DNA of 64,000 nt from Oxalobacteraceae bacterium OTU3CAMAD1. GTDB taxonomy: Bacteria > Pseudomonadota > Gammaproteobacteria > Burkholderiales > Burkholderiaceae_D. The position numbers and the translations under genes are program-made. The stretch spans positions 6,076,001 to 6,140,000 of the forward strand of contig CP099650.1 in the NCBI GenBank assembly GCA_024123915.1, in the 5' to 3' direction. This document shows positions 62,868 to 64,000 of this stretch, piece after piece. Position 1 is the first letter of the stretch, and every line of letters begins with the position of its first letter. Below the pieces are notes generated by a model, which saw nothing but the letters and a program-made list of their open reading frames with translations, did not search any database and was not told where the DNA came from.

Positions 62868-64000
62868 TTACCCGGCCAGAGCGACGCGCAGCGACAACGC
62901 GATGCCCTGCGCCGCCTTGGTGATCTCGTCCAGCGACGGGAAGCTTGGGGCGATACGGATGTGGCTATCCTTCGGGTCGTTCCCGTACGGGAAGGCGGCG
63001 CCGGCAGGCGTCAGGGTGATGCCGGCTTCTTTCGCCAACGCCACCGTACGTTTGGCCGAGCCTTCCGGCGTTACCAGGTCGATGAAGTAACCACCCAGCG
63101 GACGCGTCCACGAAACCCCCGGCACGTCGCCCAGGTAAGCTTCGAACTGCGCCAGCACGGCTTCGAACTTCGGCTGCAGCAGCGCGCGGTGCTGTTCCAT
63201 CAGCGCTTCGACGGTCGCCACATCCTTCAGCAGGCGCACGTGGCGCAGCTGGTTGATTTTGTCCGGGCCGATGCTGCGGATGCCGGCGTGTTTGGTCCAC
63301 CAGGCGATGTTGGCTGGCGATGCCGCCAGCGCGGCGATGCCCGAACCGGCCCACGTCACCTTCGACGACGAGGCGAACACGATCGCGCGGTCCGGATTGC
63401 CGGCCTTGGCGCAAGCGTCGAGGATGTTGGCGACTTCCAGCTTTTTCTCGCTCAGGTGGTGGAAGCGATAGGCGTCGTCCCACATCAGGCGGAAGTCCGG
63501 AGCGGCCGTTTTCATCGCGGCCAGGCGGCTGACGACCTCGTCCGAATAGACCACGCCACCCGGATTGCTGTACTTCGGCACGCACCACATACCCTTGATG
63601 CTCGCGTCCTCGGCCACCAGTTTTTCGACCAGGTCCATGTCCGGACCGCCTTCGGTCATCGGAATGTTGATCATCTTGATGCCGCGCGCTTCGCAAATGG
63701 CGAAGTGGCGGTCGTAGCCCGGCACGGGGCACAGGAAGGTCACCGGCTCGCGCACCCACGGCGCGTTGCCCGGCGTGCCGTTGAGCAGGCTGTAAATGAT
63801 GACGTCATGCATCAGCGACAGGCTGGCGCTGCTGTCGACGACGACTTGCGCGGCCGGCACGTCCAGCAGTTTGCCGAACAGCTCGCGCGCTTCCGGCAGG
63901 CCGATGGTGCCGCCATAGTTGCGGCCGTCGGTGCCGTCGGCGGCTTTGAAGCCACCCAGCGATTCGGTCAGCGCGTTGGACAAGTCGAGTTGCTCGGGCG
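62868..64000 (-). CDS. Aspartate aminotransferase-like PLP enzyme (partial)
   Basis: The C-terminal 377 residues of a fold-type I aminotransferase; the N-terminus lies beyond the window (the frame reads PEQLDLSNAL at the edge). Features are DGTDGRNYGGTIGLPEAR, the CVPKYSNPGGVVYSDE loop, and the PLP-lysine motif SSSKVTWAGSGIAALA. This matches the class of large aspartate aminotransferases (PF12897, AspT type If) better than classical AspC. It converts aspartate and 2-oxoglutarate. The substrate assignment is by family. Confidence 0.85.
   Translation of the reverse strand, partial: PEQLDLSNALTESLGGFKAADGTDGRNYGGTIGLPEARELFGKLLDVPAAQVVVDSSASLSLMHDVIIYSLLNGTPGNAPWVREPVTFLCPVPGYDRHFAICEARGIKMINIPMTEGGPDMDLVEKLVAEDASIKGMWCVPKYSNPGGVVYSDEVVSRLAAMKTAAPDFRLMWDDAYRFHHLSEKKLEVANILDACAKAGNPDRAIVFASSSKVTWAGSGIAALAASPANIAWWTKHAGIRSIGPDKINQLRHVRLLKDVATVEALMEQHRALLQPKFEAVLAQFEAYLGDVPGVSWTRPLGGYFIDLVTPEGSAKRTVALAKEAGITLTPAGAAFPYGNDPKDSHIRIAPSFPSLDEITKAAQGIALSLRVALAG

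Overview
The window is high-GC betaproteobacterial chromosome. The gene order gyrA-DUF2059-serC-pheA-hisC-tyrA-aroA-cmk-rpsA-ihfB-lapA-lapB-hldA, the tmRNA tag, the PEP-CTERM proteins and the recurring palindromic repeats fit an Oxalobacteraceae member (Massilia/Duganella/Janthinobacterium type). The genus is inferred from family knowledge; no database was searched.

Layout. 0-17 kb: a minus-strand housekeeping block (MBL-fold hydrolase, ComEA-like protein, heptose kinase, LapB/LapA, IHF-beta, ribosomal protein S1, CMP kinase, aromatic amino acid genes, SerC, GyrA), punctuated by two families of hairpin repeats. 17-30 kb: OmpA-like protein, DUF535, ubiG-gph, a pair of paralogous unknown proteins with a GIY-YIG-like signature, metY, a tandem duplication of PEP-CTERM genes, cupins, an AraC regulator and an isochorismatase-fold gene. 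41-64 kb: a redox/hydrolase cluster under a divergent LysR gene, tmRNA, a TetR regulator, NAD salvage genes (pncB plus a nicotinamidase-like gene), azoR with a divergent LysR gene, cbpA-cbpM, a beta/gamma-crystallin-like protein, a MATE pump, a dipeptidyl peptidase, an orphan hcp, csbD, HDOD, fliT and an aminotransferase cut by the window edge.

The accessory region is 29926-40907, about 11.0 kb inserted inside a metallophosphoesterase gene exactly at its GHTH metal-binding motif. Both halves of that gene remain (29480-29925 and 40908-41200). The insert is bounded by imperfect TGTG...CACA terminal inverted repeats, carries several internal copies of an AGTTACCGAC-type motif at both ends, and is flanked by a short direct repeat (GACAT). 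This is the end architecture of Tn7/Tn5053-type (TnsB/TniA) transposons, yet I see no transposase inside. The cargo is anti-phage signalling. Operon 1 holds a CD-NTase with a C-terminal AGS-C-like domain, a two-TM SAVED effector and a second CD-NTase. An antiparallel gene encodes a protein with a PD-(D/E)XK-like signature. Operon 2 is a complete type II CBASS: CD-NTase, Cap2 (E2-E1), Cap3 (JAMM peptidase) and Cap5 (HNH-SAVED).

The most unusual points are: a near-perfect CIRCE (HrcA) operator directly in front of the type II CBASS operon, which suggests coupling to the heat-shock repressor; three CD-NTases in one mobile island, two of them close paralogues bracketing the nuclease gene; and the mobile-element ends that define the island without a resident transposase.
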